Source: an uncultured Pseudomonadota bacterium
GTDB lineage: Bacteria; Pseudomonadota; Gammaproteobacteria; Burkholderiales; Methylophilaceae
NCBI GenBank assembly: GCA_903838125.1
Contig: CAILXF010000050.1
Span: 1 to 45,137, forward strand
Reading direction: 5' to 3'
DNA: 45,137 bases
Position numbers and translations under genes: made by a program. Numbering within the stretch: position 1 is the stretch's first letter; each line of letters opens with the position of its first letter. Under the pieces are notes generated by a model. The model had not been told where the DNA came from and ran no database searches. It was given only the letters and a program-made list of their open reading frames with translations. This document shows positions 1 through 8,665 of the stretch, in pieces.

Positions 1-1
1 C

Positions 2-136
2 GAAGCGCAACGCATGATAACGGCTGGAATAGTCGTTACTGCTAATGGAGGCGCTGTCAGTCGCAGTGCTGGACGTAAGTCTAGCATTTCGCTCGCGCCG
101 TTGAAGTTAGAAGCTCCGTCCTTTAGGGCGGGGTAG
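2..136 (+). CDS. tnpB: TnpB (IS200/IS605 family) C-terminus, partial
   Basis: Only the last 44 codons are in the window, and the 5' part lies outside. The reading frame is open from base 2 to a TAG at 134-136 and ends in ...LEAPSFRAG. This tail is typical of IS605-type TnpB/OrfB proteins because the last codons are read through the right-end hairpin of the element. TnpB is an RNA-guided RuvC-fold nuclease that uses an omega RNA derived from this same 3' end; the catalytic domain is not visible here. The assignment rests on the tail plus the right-end structure that overlaps it, so it is probable rather than certain. Confidence 0.72.
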   Translation, partial: EAQRMITAGIVVTANGGAVSRSAGRKSSISLAPLKLEAPSFRAG

Positions 137-141
137 TTCAC
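114..141 (+). mobile_element. Right end (RE) hairpin of IS200/IS605-type element
   Basis: A hairpin with stem 116-121 (CCGTCC) and 126-131 (GGGCGG, one G:U pair) and a TTTA loop is followed by GGTAGTTCAC. This matches the usual right end of IS605-group elements, where the subterminal hairpin is recognised by the single-strand transposase and cleavage lies a few bases 3' of it. It should also form the 3' end of the TnpB guide RNA. The element appears to stop about 3 bases before the ATG of the next gene. Confidence 0.7.
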
Positions 142-144
142 AGT

Positions 145-918
145 ATGCGTTTTTCCTCACTAGGGAGTGGTAGTGCTGGCAACTCCCTGGTGGTCGAAGT
201 TAAAAACACTAAAGTCATGCTCGATTGTGGCTTTAGTATTAAAGAAACAGTGGCGCGCCTTTCTCGCCTTAAGTTAGCCCCTGGTGACTTGGCTGGAATC
301 GTGATCACTCATGAGCATGATGACCATGCAGGCGGGGCTTTCAAACTGGCTGCTAAGTACAATATTCCAGTGTGGATGACTTATGGCACACTAAAAATGG
401 TTACGCGCTACATGCCAAGTCAGCATGATCTTCAGTTAAATGTGATTGATAGCCATCAAATATTCTCGATTGATGACATTCAAGTGCAGCCATATCCAGT
501 TCCCCATGATGCGCGCGAACCCATACAATGTGTTTTTTCTGACGGGAATCATCGGTTGGGTGTGTTGACTGATGTTGGCCGTAGCACCCCGCATATTGAA
601 GAACGCTTAAGTGGCTGTCATGCACTAGTGCTAGAGTGCAATCATGATGCAACAATGCTGCAATCGGGGCCTTATAGTTGGACACTTAAGCAACGCGTAG
701 GTGGCGATTTGGGGCATTTGGATAATGAGGATTCTGCAAATTTATTATCCAAGCTAGATAATAGTCAGTTACAGCATCTTGTGGCTGCGCATTTAAGCGC
801 TAAAAATAATACCGTGTCTTTAGCTCGGGCGGCTTTGGCTAAAGTATTAAGTTGTGAGCCTGAGTGGATTGGAGTGGCTGACCAATTGCTGGGTTTTGAT
901 TGGCGCACAATTAGTTAA
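145..918 (+). CDS. MBL-fold metallohydrolase (WalJ/YycJ-like)
   Basis: This 257-residue cytoplasmic protein has the metallo-beta-lactamase fold. The N-terminal SSLGSGSAGNS strand-loop is typical of the YycJ/WalJ group. The zinc-binding HxHxDH motif is visible as H56, H58, D60 and H61 (THEHDDH), with later metal ligands likely at the VPHDA and LTDVG segments. The family includes putative nucleases or phosphodiesterases; the substrate cannot be told from sequence. The N-terminus is intact, so the neighbouring IS-type element did not cut the gene. It does supply everything upstream of base 142, including the G-rich stretch at 126-133 that would have to act as ribosome binding site. A terminator follows at 973-1001. 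Confidence 0.88.
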   Translation: MRFSSLGSGSAGNSLVVEVKNTKVMLDCGFSIKETVARLSRLKLAPGDLAGIVITHEHDDHAGGAFKLAAKYNIPVWMTYGTLKMVTRYMPSQHDLQLNVIDSHQIFSIDDIQVQPYPVPHDAREPIQCVFSDGNHRLGVLTDVGRSTPHIEERLSGCHALVLECNHDATMLQSGPYSWTLKQRVGGDLGHLDNEDSANLLSKLDNSQLQHLVAAHLSAKNNTVSLARAALAKVLSCEPEWIGVADQLLGFDWRTIS

Positions 919-972
919 ACGCGGTGCATCTATTTAGCCGAAAAAAAACATCAAAGCTAGGATTTGTACATT

Positions 973-1001
973 AAAAAAGCCGACTAAAAGTCGGCTTTTT
1001 T
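973..1001. terminator. Bidirectional intrinsic terminator
   Basis: Stem GCCGAC (979-984) and GTCGGC (990-995) with a TAAAA loop is flanked by six A on the left and a T-run on the right. It can therefore end both the plus-strand MBL gene and the minus-strand lipoprotein gene that converge here. Confidence 0.88.
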
Positions 1002-1023
1002 AATACTTATGGCTAAATACTAA

Positions 1024-1212
1024 TTATTTAGCAGCTTCTGGAGCAGCAGCAGGTGCAGCAGCGTCAGCAGCAGGAGCAGCTTCTGGAGCAGCAGCAGGTG
1101 CAGCAGCTTCAGCAGCTGGAGCAGCTTCAACAGCAGGAGCAGCTTCTTCTTTTTTACCACAAGCAGTTAAAGCAAGAGCTAACAATGCAGCTAATAGGAT
1201 TGAACGTGTCAT
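1024..1212 (-). CDS. Small Ala/Pro/Glu-rich lipoprotein
   Basis: A 62-residue protein with a signal peptide and lipobox LTAC, so Cys18 should be the lipidated first residue after signal peptidase II. A charged KKEE stretch follows. The rest is low-complexity Ala-Pro-Glu sequence containing a 15-residue (45-bp) tandem duplication of the AAAPAAAPEAA type. An AAGGA ribosome binding site lies about 6 bases before the ATG on the minus strand. Small lipoproteins of this kind occur in many betaproteobacteria and are usually annotated as hypothetical; a structural or periplasm-spanning role is only a guess. The ORF in the opposite direction is a repeat-driven shadow. Confidence 0.8.
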   Translation of the reverse strand: MTRSILLAALLALALTACGKKEEAAPAVEAAPAAEAAAPAAAPEAAPAADAAAPAAAPEAAK

Positions 1213-1442
1213 TTTATTTCCTTAAGGGTTTGGTACTAGTTAAAAAGTTTTTTCGATAACAACTATTTAGATTGAACTAAAAACTATATCGAGTGGTGCA
1301 AATTTTACCAGTTATTAGGAAAAAAACCAGTATATTTGAATGGTTATACCATTAAAAATACAAAAAAATCCTTTTTTTGCTTAAAACAAACGTCGCATCC
1401 ACGGTTTTTCGTTCATTGTGACGCTGTCATTACAGTTGATAC

Positions 1443-2663
1443 TTAAAAATTAAAGTTTTTTGGTGTGCCAAGTTGTAAATAACCAGCTAAATACCAAGTA
1501 TGCAGTTGTTGTAGAAATAGCTCATTATTCATAATGGTTGCGGAAAATTCGCTAGCGGCTAGCTGTCGATTATCTGCCAGCATTTTAAGTACACTGGCCA
1601 CATCCCCAGAAAACTCTGCAATCTCACCGTTGATAAAAAATTGGCACAATTCGTTTTCACCAGAAAAGAGCATCTGGCTTTTAAGATCTAAGGTGATGCC
1701 TACTTTTTCTAACTTTTCAGAAAATGTGCGCATTGAGATTTTTTTATTAGCATCAAATACGACATCGGCTTTCGGGTCAGATAGGTAAGTGCCAAGAAAT
1801 TCCGTCACCATGGATCCTGTCCATTGAATTTTATTTAGATTGGCGCTGACTTTAGATACCATGTTATTGGAAATTTCCGCAGGGTGTAATTGCAAGTGCA
1901 AATCAGCGTCTTGGTAGATACCCTCCAGGACCATTTGGTCTTGATTTAGTTTGTCCTGCAGAAAACCTAAGAATTCGGTAGCTAGTTCTTGGTTTTTAGG
2001 GGCACGAAAACCAATTGAGTAAGTCATGCAATCAATGGCGCCTTCAGAAACAGCGATACCCCAATGGGCAAGGTGTGGCGGCAAGTAGAGCATATCACCC
2101 GCCTCTAAAAGCCATTCTTGTGCAGTATCAAAGTTCTTTAAAATGCGTAATGGTGCGCCTTCAACTAAGCTTAAGTCGGTTTGCTCGCTTATTCGCCATA
2201 GTCGCTTGCCCTGACCTTGTAAAAGAAATACATCGTAGCTGTCAAAGTGAGGTCCAACACCACCTCCGTTGGGCGCATAACTCACCATGAGGTCATCTAG
2301 TCTTGCGTGCGGAATAAAGTTAAATTGTTGCAATAGCTGGTTTGCTTCCGGCATATAGTGGTTCACACTTTGCACAAGCAAGGTCCAGTTATTGTCAGTC
2401 GTTGGTGTTTCTGGAAGATTGGCAAAATCATCCTCAGCAAAAGGGCCGTGACTGGCCAACCATTTCCCCTTGATGTACTGCACAATCCGCGACTGCACAT
2501 CTTCCTCGCAAGCTAATCCTGCGAGTTCATCCGGACTTAATAATCCTTTAAATCCTGGAATGGCTTGCTTAATTAATAAAGGTTTTTTTTGCCAGAATTC
2601 AGCTAAAAATTGCGTAGGCGTAATGCCACCAAGTATTTGTAGGGTTTGATGATGTTTTGTCAT
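1443..2663 (-). CDS. roxA: Ribosomal protein uL16 arginine hydroxylase (JmjC/cupin)
   Basis: A 406-residue Fe(II)/2-oxoglutarate dioxygenase of the YcfD/RoxA group, which hydroxylates an arginine of ribosomal protein uL16 in E. coli. The iron-binding facial triad is visible: H139 and D141 in PHFDSYD and the distal His (H200) in LPPHLAHWG. The N-terminal LGGITPTQFLAEFWQKKPLLIKQA is typical of the family. The winged-helix C-terminal domain after about residue 270 is less conserved. Length is close to that of E. coli YcfD with a modest extension. It stands alone on the minus strand, divergent from pyrD. Confidence 0.9.
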   Translation of the reverse strand: MTKHHQTLQILGGITPTQFLAEFWQKKPLLIKQAIPGFKGLLSPDELAGLACEEDVQSRIVQYIKGKWLASHGPFAEDDFANLPETPTTDNNWTLLVQSVNHYMPEANQLLQQFNFIPHARLDDLMVSYAPNGGGVGPHFDSYDVFLLQGQGKRLWRISEQTDLSLVEGAPLRILKNFDTAQEWLLEAGDMLYLPPHLAHWGIAVSEGAIDCMTYSIGFRAPKNQELATEFLGFLQDKLNQDQMVLEGIYQDADLHLQLHPAEISNNMVSKVSANLNKIQWTGSMVTEFLGTYLSDPKADVVFDANKKISMRTFSEKLEKVGITLDLKSQMLFSGENELCQFFINGEIAEFSGDVASVLKMLADNRQLAASEFSATIMNNELFLQQLHTWYLAGYLQLGTPKNFNF

Positions 2664-2800
2664 GATTTTGTTAGCAATAAATGCACTTAATGATTATGCC
2701 ATTGCTTGCTATCGCGATGGTAAATAAGCCACATTTATATTGCTTACGATCATGTTTGATTGCAACGACGGCCACATGCTTTTTGCAGTAAAATCTCAGT

Positions 2801-3817
2801 ATGGATATTTACACACTCGCAAAACCTTTGTTATTTCAGCTTGATGCTGAAGTTGCCCATGATTTGACTTTGAAAAGCTTGAAGTTTGCGCAGACGGCGG
2901 GTCTGCTCCACTTGTATCCATCGCCGATTATTTGCGAGTCTAGAACTGTGATGGGCATTACCTTTCCCAATGCAGTAGGTTTGGCTGCAGGACTAGATAA
3001 AAATGGTGTTGTTATTGATGCTATGGCTTCGTTAGGCTTTGGTTTTATTGAAATAGGTACTATTACGCCAAGACCGCAACCTGGTAACCCTAAGCCTCGT
3101 TTATTTCGAGTGAAGCAGGCGCAAGGGATCATTAACCGCTTTGGGTTTAATAATTTAGGGGTGGATTACTTAATTGCGAACGTAAAGGCTGCCCAATATA
3201 AGGGCGTGCTCGGTATTAATATCGGAAAAAACTTTGATACCCCTATGGAAAATGCAGTTGATGATTACTTGATTTGCATGAAAAAGGTCTATGCCCACGC
3301 GACCTATATCACGGTAAATATCTCGTCCCCTAACACTAAGAATTTACGTGCTTTACAAGAAAAAGCAGCATTATCACAACTACTACAGAAGTTAAAAGCC
3401 GAGCAGACTAAATTGGCTGACCAGCATGGTCGCTATGTGCCCATTACTTTGAAAATAGCACCCGACTTGGCGCTTGAGCAAGTCAATGAAATCGCAGATT
3501 TATTGCTGGAACATCGAATAGATGGTGTTATTGCCACCAATACAACTTTGTCGCGTGAACTGGTTGAGGGTATGGAACATGCAGAGGAGATCGGTGGGTT
3601 ATCTGGTGCACCTGTAAGAGAAAAGTCAACGCTAGTCATTTCCCAGTTATCACAACGCTTACAGGGTGCTTTACCTATTATCGGCGTTGGTGGTATTTTA
3701 ACTGGCGCGGATGCCGTTGAAAAAATCGCTGCGGGCGCCTCCTTGGTGCAGGTTTATAGTGGATTGATTTATAAAGGCCCGCAGTTAGTCCGCGATATTT
3801 GTAAATCATTAGGGTAG
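2801..3817 (+). CDS. pyrD: Dihydroorotate dehydrogenase (quinone), class 2
   Basis: Membrane-associated flavoprotein (338 residues) that oxidises dihydroorotate to orotate with ubiquinone, in pyrimidine synthesis. Visible family signatures are the N-terminal amphipathic helix ([17 protein letters not shown]), the [10 protein letters not shown] motif, the [11 protein letters not shown] segment with the class 2 catalytic serine, TNTT, and the FMN phosphate-binding VGGILTG loop. No Shine-Dalgarno sequence is seen. A TAAAAT hexamer at 2789-2794 lies only 6 bases before the ATG, so the message may be leaderless. The GST-like gene starts 2 bases after the stop. Confidence 0.95.
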   Translation: MDIYTLAKPLLFQLDAEVAHDLTLKSLKFAQTAGLLHLYPSPIICESRTVMGITFPNAVGLAAGLDKNGVVIDAMASLGFGFIEIGTITPRPQPGNPKPRLFRVKQAQGIINRFGFNNLGVDYLIANVKAAQYKGVLGINIGKNFDTPMENAVDDYLICMKKVYAHATYITVNISSPNTKNLRALQEKAALSQLLQKLKAEQTKLADQHGRYVPITLKIAPDLALEQVNEIADLLLEHRIDGVIATNTTLSRELVEGMEHAEEIGGLSGAPVREKSTLVISQLSQRLQGALPIIGVGGILTGADAVEKIAAGASLVQVYSGLIYKGPQLVRDICKSLG

Positions 3818-3819
3818 TT

Positions 3820-4431
3820 GTGCGACCCGTACTCTATTCCTACCGGCGTTGCCCTTATGCGATGCGTGCACGCATGGCGCTAAAATATGCGGGTATCGCC
3901 GTTGACATGCATGAAATTACACTAAGCGCAAAATCTAGCGAGTTGCTTGCTGTATCGCCTAAAGGCACCGTGCCAGTATTGGTGCTTCAGGATCAGACTA
4001 CTTCTAAACAGCAAGTGCTAGAGCAAAGTTTGGATATCATGCATTGGGCTTTGCAACAGCGGGATGTAGATGGCTGGCTGATAGGAGATAAACAATTGGC
4101 ACAACAGTTGATTGCTGAAAACGACACCAGCTTTAAGCAAGCGTTGGATAAGTATAAGTATGCAATTCGCTTTCCTGAACAGTCTTCATCGACTTATAGA
4201 GCGCAGGCAGAAGTATTTTTACACAAGCTAGAGTGTCAGTTATCGCAGTCGACATTTTTGCTATCAGACCAACTCAGTGTGGCCGATATTGCAATATTTC
4301 CGTTTGTGCGTCAGTTTTCAGGGGTAGATAGTCATTGGTTTGAAAATGCGACTTACCCAAAAGTAAGGGCTTGGCTAAATACTTTAGTTGCGTCAGCTTT
4401 GTTTGTCAGCGTCATGCAAAAAATACCATAA
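3820..4431 (+). CDS. Glutathione S-transferase-like protein
   Basis: 203 residues. The N-terminal thioredoxin-fold domain starts SYRRCPYAMRARMAL, with a single active-site cysteine (CPYA rather than CPYC), as in glutaredoxin-2/stringent-starvation-like GSTs. The KGTVPVL segment supplies the cis-proline (VP). The all-helical C-terminal domain covers about residues 90-203 and includes the LSVADIAIFPFVRQF motif. The start is GTG, only 2 bases after the pyrD stop, so the gene is probably translated from the pyrD message. Substrate unknown. Confidence 0.85.
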   Translation: MRPVLYSYRRCPYAMRARMALKYAGIAVDMHEITLSAKSSELLAVSPKGTVPVLVLQDQTTSKQQVLEQSLDIMHWALQQRDVDGWLIGDKQLAQQLIAENDTSFKQALDKYKYAIRFPEQSSSTYRAQAEVFLHKLECQLSQSTFLLSDQLSVADIAIFPFVRQFSGVDSHWFENATYPKVRAWLNTLVASALFVSVMQKIP

Positions 4432-4432
4432 T

Positions 4433-4454
4433 AAAAGGCGCAAAAGCGCCTTTT
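4433..4454. terminator. Bidirectional terminator between GST-like gene and clpA
   Basis: Stem GGCGC (4437-4441) and GCGCC (4446-4450) with an AAAA loop is extended by four A on the left and four T on the right. The two converging genes both end within a few bases of it. Confidence 0.85.
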
Positions 4455-4455
4455 A

Positions 4456-6729
4456 TTATGCTGTGGCTAGCGCAGTTTCTGCCGACTGTTGATCCTGAAC
4501 GAAAATAAGTTTGACCTCATTGTTATCGTCAATATCAACATGTACAGTTCCTCCATTAGCCAGTTTTCCAAACAACAGTTCATCCGCCAATGCTTTGCGG
4601 ATAGTGTCTTGAATCAATCTAGCCATTGGTCGCGCACCCATGAGTGGGTCAAAGCCTTTTTTGCCTAGATAGGCTTTTAAGTCATCACTAAAAGTTACTT
4701 CCACTTTTTTATCATGTAACTGATCTTCAAGTTGAATCAGGAATTTATCAACCACGCGCAGGATAATGTCTTGTGATAGCGATGCGAATGACACCGTTGC
4801 ATCTAGGCGATTGCGGAACTCAGGTGAGAACAAACGCTTAATGTCGGCCTGCTCATCGCCAGCTTGCTTGGCATTGGTAAAGCCCATGTTTGACTTAGAT
4901 AGACTCTCCGCACCAGCATTGGTCGTCATAATAATGGTCACGTTTCTAAAGTCGGCTTTGCGTCCGTTATTATCAGTCAATGTGCCATGATCCATTACTT
5001 GCAGCAGAATGTTAAAAATATCTGGATGTGCTTTTTCAATCTCATCTAGCAGTAGTACGCAATATGGATGCTTGGTAATCGCCTCGGTCATCATGCCACC
5101 TTGCTCAAAACCGACATAGCCAGGAGGTGCACCGATTAAGCGCGATACCGCATGACGTTCCATATATTCACTCATATCAAAGCGGATTAACTCAATGCCC
5201 ATGATATAAGCTAGTTGCTTAGCTACTTCAGTTTTACCCACACCAGTAGGACCACTAAATAAGAAGCTACCGATAGGCTTGTTACCTTGGCCTAAACCAC
5301 TACGTGCCATTTTCACCGCAGAGGCTAATGTTTCAATCGCTTTATCCTGACCGAAAACTACAGCTTTTAAATCACGTTCCAGTGTTCTAAGGGTGCTACG
5401 GTCATCGCTGGAAATATTCTTGGGCGGAATGCGTGCAATTTTGGCGATGATATCTTCAATCTCTTTATTCCCAATCACCTTTTTCTGTTTCGATTTTGGC
5501 AAGATGCGTTGGGCTGCACCCGCTTCGTCAATCACATCAATCGCTTTGTCTGGCAAATGTCTGTCATTGATATATTTAGCTGATAATTCAGCCGCAGTGG
5601 TCAAAGCGCTCGCAGTATATTTGACGTTATGGTGAGATTCAAAGCGTGATTTCAAGCCTTTTAAAATTTCAATCGTTTCAGCCACGCTAGGTTCAGCCAC
5701 ATCAATTTTTTGAAAACGACGTGATAGGGCGTGATCTTTTTCAAATATGCCACGGTACTCTTGGTAAGTCGTCGCACCAATGCATTTAAGAGAGCCATTG
5801 GATAATGCGGGCTTGAGTAAATTGCTGGCATCTAAAGTGCCTCCACTGGCCGAGCCTGCTCCGATTAAGGTGTGAATTTCATCAATAAATAAAATTGCAT
5901 TTGGATTGTCAGCCAATTGTTTCATCACTGCTTTTAGGCGTTGCTCAAAATCACCGCGATACTTAGTGCCGGCTAGTAAAGCTCCCATATCTAGTGAATA
6001 AATCACGGCGTTAGCCAATACTTCAGGAATTTCTTTATCAACGATACGGCGCGCTAACCCTTCTGCAATGGCAGTTTTACCGACACCAGCTTCACCCACT
6101 AATAATGGATTATTTTTGCGACGGCGGCATAAGGTTTGCACCACACGCTCTAATTCTGGACCACGTCCAATCAGTGGATCAATCTTCCCTGCTAGTACCT
6201 GAGTATTCAGATTGAGGGTGTAGTTTTCTAATGCACCATTTGGCGGTGCGTCAACTTCAGCTTCCGGGTCGGCACCTTCTGGTTTAGCGGTTTCAGCCAA
6301 CTTAGAAACACCATGCGAAATGAAATTGACTACATCTAGGCGTGTAACGCCTTGTTGACCCAAGAAAAATACAGCGTGAGAATCTTTCTCGCCAAAGATA
6401 GCAACCAATACGTTAGCACCAGTCACTTCTTTTTTTCCGGAGGACTGCACATGCAGCATGGCGCGCTGAATTACACGTTGAAAGCCCAACGTAGGTTGCG
6501 TATCTACATCCTCTAGGCCAGTAACGGTTGGTGTGTGTTCTTCAATATATTGGTTAAGTTCGGTGCGTAATACGTCGAGCTTAGCGCCGCAAGCGCGGAG
6601 CACTTCAGCTGCAGTTGGGTTGTCAATCATGGCTAGCAGTAAATGTTCAACCGTAATGAGCTCATGGCGCTTTTGTCGGGCATCCATAAAGGCCATATGT
6701 AAACTTACTTCGAGTTCTTGAGCTATCAT
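4456..6729 (-). CDS. clpA: ATP-dependent Clp protease ATP-binding subunit ClpA
   Basis: AAA+ unfoldase that feeds substrates to ClpP. In order: the N-domain (about 1-145, the ClpS docking site), D1 with Walker A GEAGVGKT near 212-219 and Walker B ILFIDEIH, and D2 with Walker A GPTGVGKT, LLLDEIEKAHPD and the pore loop GAPPGYVG. The ClpP-binding loop reads (I/M)GF in SNMGFTNAKQ, followed by the invariant FSPEFRNRLD. Length (757) equals the usual ClpA length. clpS lies just upstream on the same strand (53-bp gap), the standard clpSA arrangement. clpP is not in the window. Confidence 0.96.
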   Translation of the reverse strand: MIAQELEVSLHMAFMDARQKRHELITVEHLLLAMIDNPTAAEVLRACGAKLDVLRTELNQYIEEHTPTVTGLEDVDTQPTLGFQRVIQRAMLHVQSSGKKEVTGANVLVAIFGEKDSHAVFFLGQQGVTRLDVVNFISHGVSKLAETAKPEGADPEAEVDAPPNGALENYTLNLNTQVLAGKIDPLIGRGPELERVVQTLCRRRKNNPLLVGEAGVGKTAIAEGLARRIVDKEIPEVLANAVIYSLDMGALLAGTKYRGDFEQRLKAVMKQLADNPNAILFIDEIHTLIGAGSASGGTLDASNLLKPALSNGSLKCIGATTYQEYRGIFEKDHALSRRFQKIDVAEPSVAETIEILKGLKSRFESHHNVKYTASALTTAAELSAKYINDRHLPDKAIDVIDEAGAAQRILPKSKQKKVIGNKEIEDIIAKIARIPPKNISSDDRSTLRTLERDLKAVVFGQDKAIETLASAVKMARSGLGQGNKPIGSFLFSGPTGVGKTEVAKQLAYIMGIELIRFDMSEYMERHAVSRLIGAPPGYVGFEQGGMMTEAITKHPYCVLLLDEIEKAHPDIFNILLQVMDHGTLTDNNGRKADFRNVTIIMTTNAGAESLSKSNMGFTNAKQAGDEQADIKRLFSPEFRNRLDATVSFASLSQDIILRVVDKFLIQLEDQLHDKKVEVTFSDDLKAYLGKKGFDPLMGARPMARLIQDTIRKALADELLFGKLANGGTVHVDIDDNNEVKLIFVQDQQSAETALATA

Positions 6730-6782
6730 TTTATTACCTTATATTCTATCAATCATCATGCTAGCGTTACGGTCAGTTTTGG

Positions 6783-7094
6783 TTATGCCAACTCAACTAC
6801 GCACTGCAAAGGATGCTGCGCTTCTTGCGCATGCTTCAACACCTGATTCATCTTTGTTTCTGCAATATCTTGTGGGTAAATCCCACATACGCCCATACCC
6901 TCTGTATGTACTTGGAGCATGATTTGCGTCGCTTGTTCACGGCTTTTGTTAAAAAAGTTTTCAATGCATGCCACTACAAATTCCATCGGCGTGTAATCGT
7001 CATTGAGCAGTAACACCTTAAACATGGGGGGCAATTTAGGTTTTGCAACTTCAGGTTTAAGTGCGGTACCGTGATCAGAAGGAGAGTGAGCCAT
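6783..7094 (-). CDS. clpS: ClpS adaptor
   Basis: This 103-residue adaptor binds the ClpA N-domain and delivers N-end-rule substrates. The family core [13 protein letters not shown] (N-degron pocket) and the [19 protein letters not shown] segment are intact. It is upstream of clpA on the same strand and probably co-transcribed. Confidence 0.95.
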   Translation of the reverse strand: MAHSPSDHGTALKPEVAKPKLPPMFKVLLLNDDYTPMEFVVACIENFFNKSREQATQIMLQVHTEGMGVCGIYPQDIAETKMNQVLKHAQEAQHPLQCVVELA

Positions 7095-7255
7095 ATTGGT
7101 ACCTATTTTGAGCCAAACTATAAAAAATTCAAGCCCATTATGAGTAATGTCTTAACAAATAGTTGCATTTAATGATTACGGTCATGCCAATGGCAATTTC
7201 AGTATGCGTATTGCAATACTGGTAGTGATCCGCGGTGTGTGGAATTTACATGAAG

Positions 7256-8527
7256 TTAAGGGAAAATTTTGACGCTTTTTACGATTCTGTCTTGGGTTTG
7301 GACTATTTCGAGGGTATGAGACCCTATTTTAAAGCTGGTGTTGGCATCTGGAATGTCGCCGAAATGTTCTAAAATTAAACCATTAAGCGTCCGTGGGCCA
7401 TCAAGTGGTAGGTGTAGGTTTAATTTCTTATTAAGATCGCGCAGTGTACTGCTTCCATCTACTAACCAGCTCCCGTCGGCCTCTTTGCGATAGCTACCAA
7501 GGCGTGATGGCGACTGCGTAGTAAAGTCGCCAATAACCTCTTCCAATATATCTTCTAAAGTGACTAGGCCCTTAAACTCGCCATACTCATCCACAACCAA
7601 ACCCACGCGCTGCTGATTTTCTTGAAACTGCTGTATTTGCGTGAATAGAGGCGTGCCAGATGGGATGAAGTACGGCTCAGCCATCACTTCGCGTAACGCT
7701 TCTTTATCTAAATCATTGTTGTAATGATGAGAACGCAACTGGGTAATCACTTTTCGTATGTGTAGAATGCCGATGATTTCATCATGTTCGCCTTGGCGCA
7801 CTGGAATGCGCGTATGCTGACTGCTGGATATATGCTGCAATATGTCTTCCAACGGTGCATCAAAATCAATGGTTTCCACCAAGGTATGCGCAGTCATAAT
7901 GTCGTCGACGGTAATTTTTCCCAAGTCCAATAAATTAAGCAGAATCGTACGTTTTTTCTGCGGCATATAATGCCCAGCCTCGCTGACGATAGTGCGCAGC
8001 TCTTCAGTACTGACTGCATGCAGGGACTCTTCAAAGTTAACTCGGATGCCTAATATGCGCACAAAGCCTTTAACGAAGAGATTAACGAAGGAAACTACTG
8101 GGTTAAATAACCACAGCAATGGATAGAGTAGATAGCTACAGGCAAAGCCGATGGTTTCCGGATAGGCAGCAGCAATGACTTTCGGTGAAATTTCACTAAA
8201 GACCAAAATGGCAAAGGTGATACTAAGCGTCCCAATCATCAAGACAAACTCACCATCACCAAATAAATTCACACTGATGACTGCGACCAAGGTTGATGAT
8301 GCTGAGATACACAGCGTATTACCTAATAAAATAACGCCTAATAGTTTATCGGTGCGAGCTAAGAGGATGCTGGCAAGTTTGGCTCCACGATGACCTTGTT
8401 TGGCAAGGTGCTTCATCCGGTAGCGGTTGAGCGACATTAAGCTGGTCTCGGCGATTGAGAAGAAGGCCGAAAATAGCAACAATAGGGCGAGTATGCCTAG
8501 TTGCCAAGAGATGGGAATATTATCCAA
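7256..8527 (-). CDS. CNNM/CorC (HlyC)-family membrane protein
   Basis: 423 residues. The N-terminal DUF21 (CNNM) transmembrane domain spans about 1-190, with three to four hydrophobic segments and the LGNTLCISASSTL and SEISPKVIAA motifs. Two CBS repeats follow (about 205-330, including TRIPVRQ and VVDEYGEFKGLVTLEDILEE). A C-terminal CorC_HlyC domain with GSYRKEADGSWLVDGS ends the protein. Family members have been linked to Mg2+/Co2+ efflux or regulation; the old name hemolysin C is misleading. It stands alone, with about 160 bp of unassigned DNA before clpS. Confidence 0.88.
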   Translation of the reverse strand: MDNIPISWQLGILALLLLFSAFFSIAETSLMSLNRYRMKHLAKQGHRGAKLASILLARTDKLLGVILLGNTLCISASSTLVAVISVNLFGDGEFVLMIGTLSITFAILVFSEISPKVIAAAYPETIGFACSYLLYPLLWLFNPVVSFVNLFVKGFVRILGIRVNFEESLHAVSTEELRTIVSEAGHYMPQKKRTILLNLLDLGKITVDDIMTAHTLVETIDFDAPLEDILQHISSSQHTRIPVRQGEHDEIIGILHIRKVITQLRSHHYNNDLDKEALREVMAEPYFIPSGTPLFTQIQQFQENQQRVGLVVDEYGEFKGLVTLEDILEEVIGDFTTQSPSRLGSYRKEADGSWLVDGSSTLRDLNKKLNLHLPLDGPRTLNGLILEHFGDIPDANTSFKIGSHTLEIVQTQDRIVKSVKIFP

Positions 8528-8593
8528 TGGGATTTGCCACTAATTAAAGTGTCCAGTGTATACGGGAGTTGTATTACTAATCAAGGATACTTA

Positions 8594-8623
8594 ACATTAA
8601 GGGCACGTAAGTGCCCTTAATGT
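8594..8623 (-). terminator. Strong inverted repeat after secF, possible terminator
   Basis: A perfect 13-bp stem, 8594-8606 with 8611-8623, has a 4-base loop. It lies 43 bp downstream of the secF stop. There is no clear T-run, so it may act as an mRNA 3' end stabiliser rather than a classic terminator. Confidence 0.55.
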
Positions 8624-8665
8624 AGGTTGCTAGATGTGACTATACAATTTTTTAACGCGAAAGCA

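Noticed and set aside
1053-1259. Gln/Leu-rich plus-strand ORF
   Set aside because: It is the complement of the Ala/Pro/Glu repeat of the lipoprotein gene.
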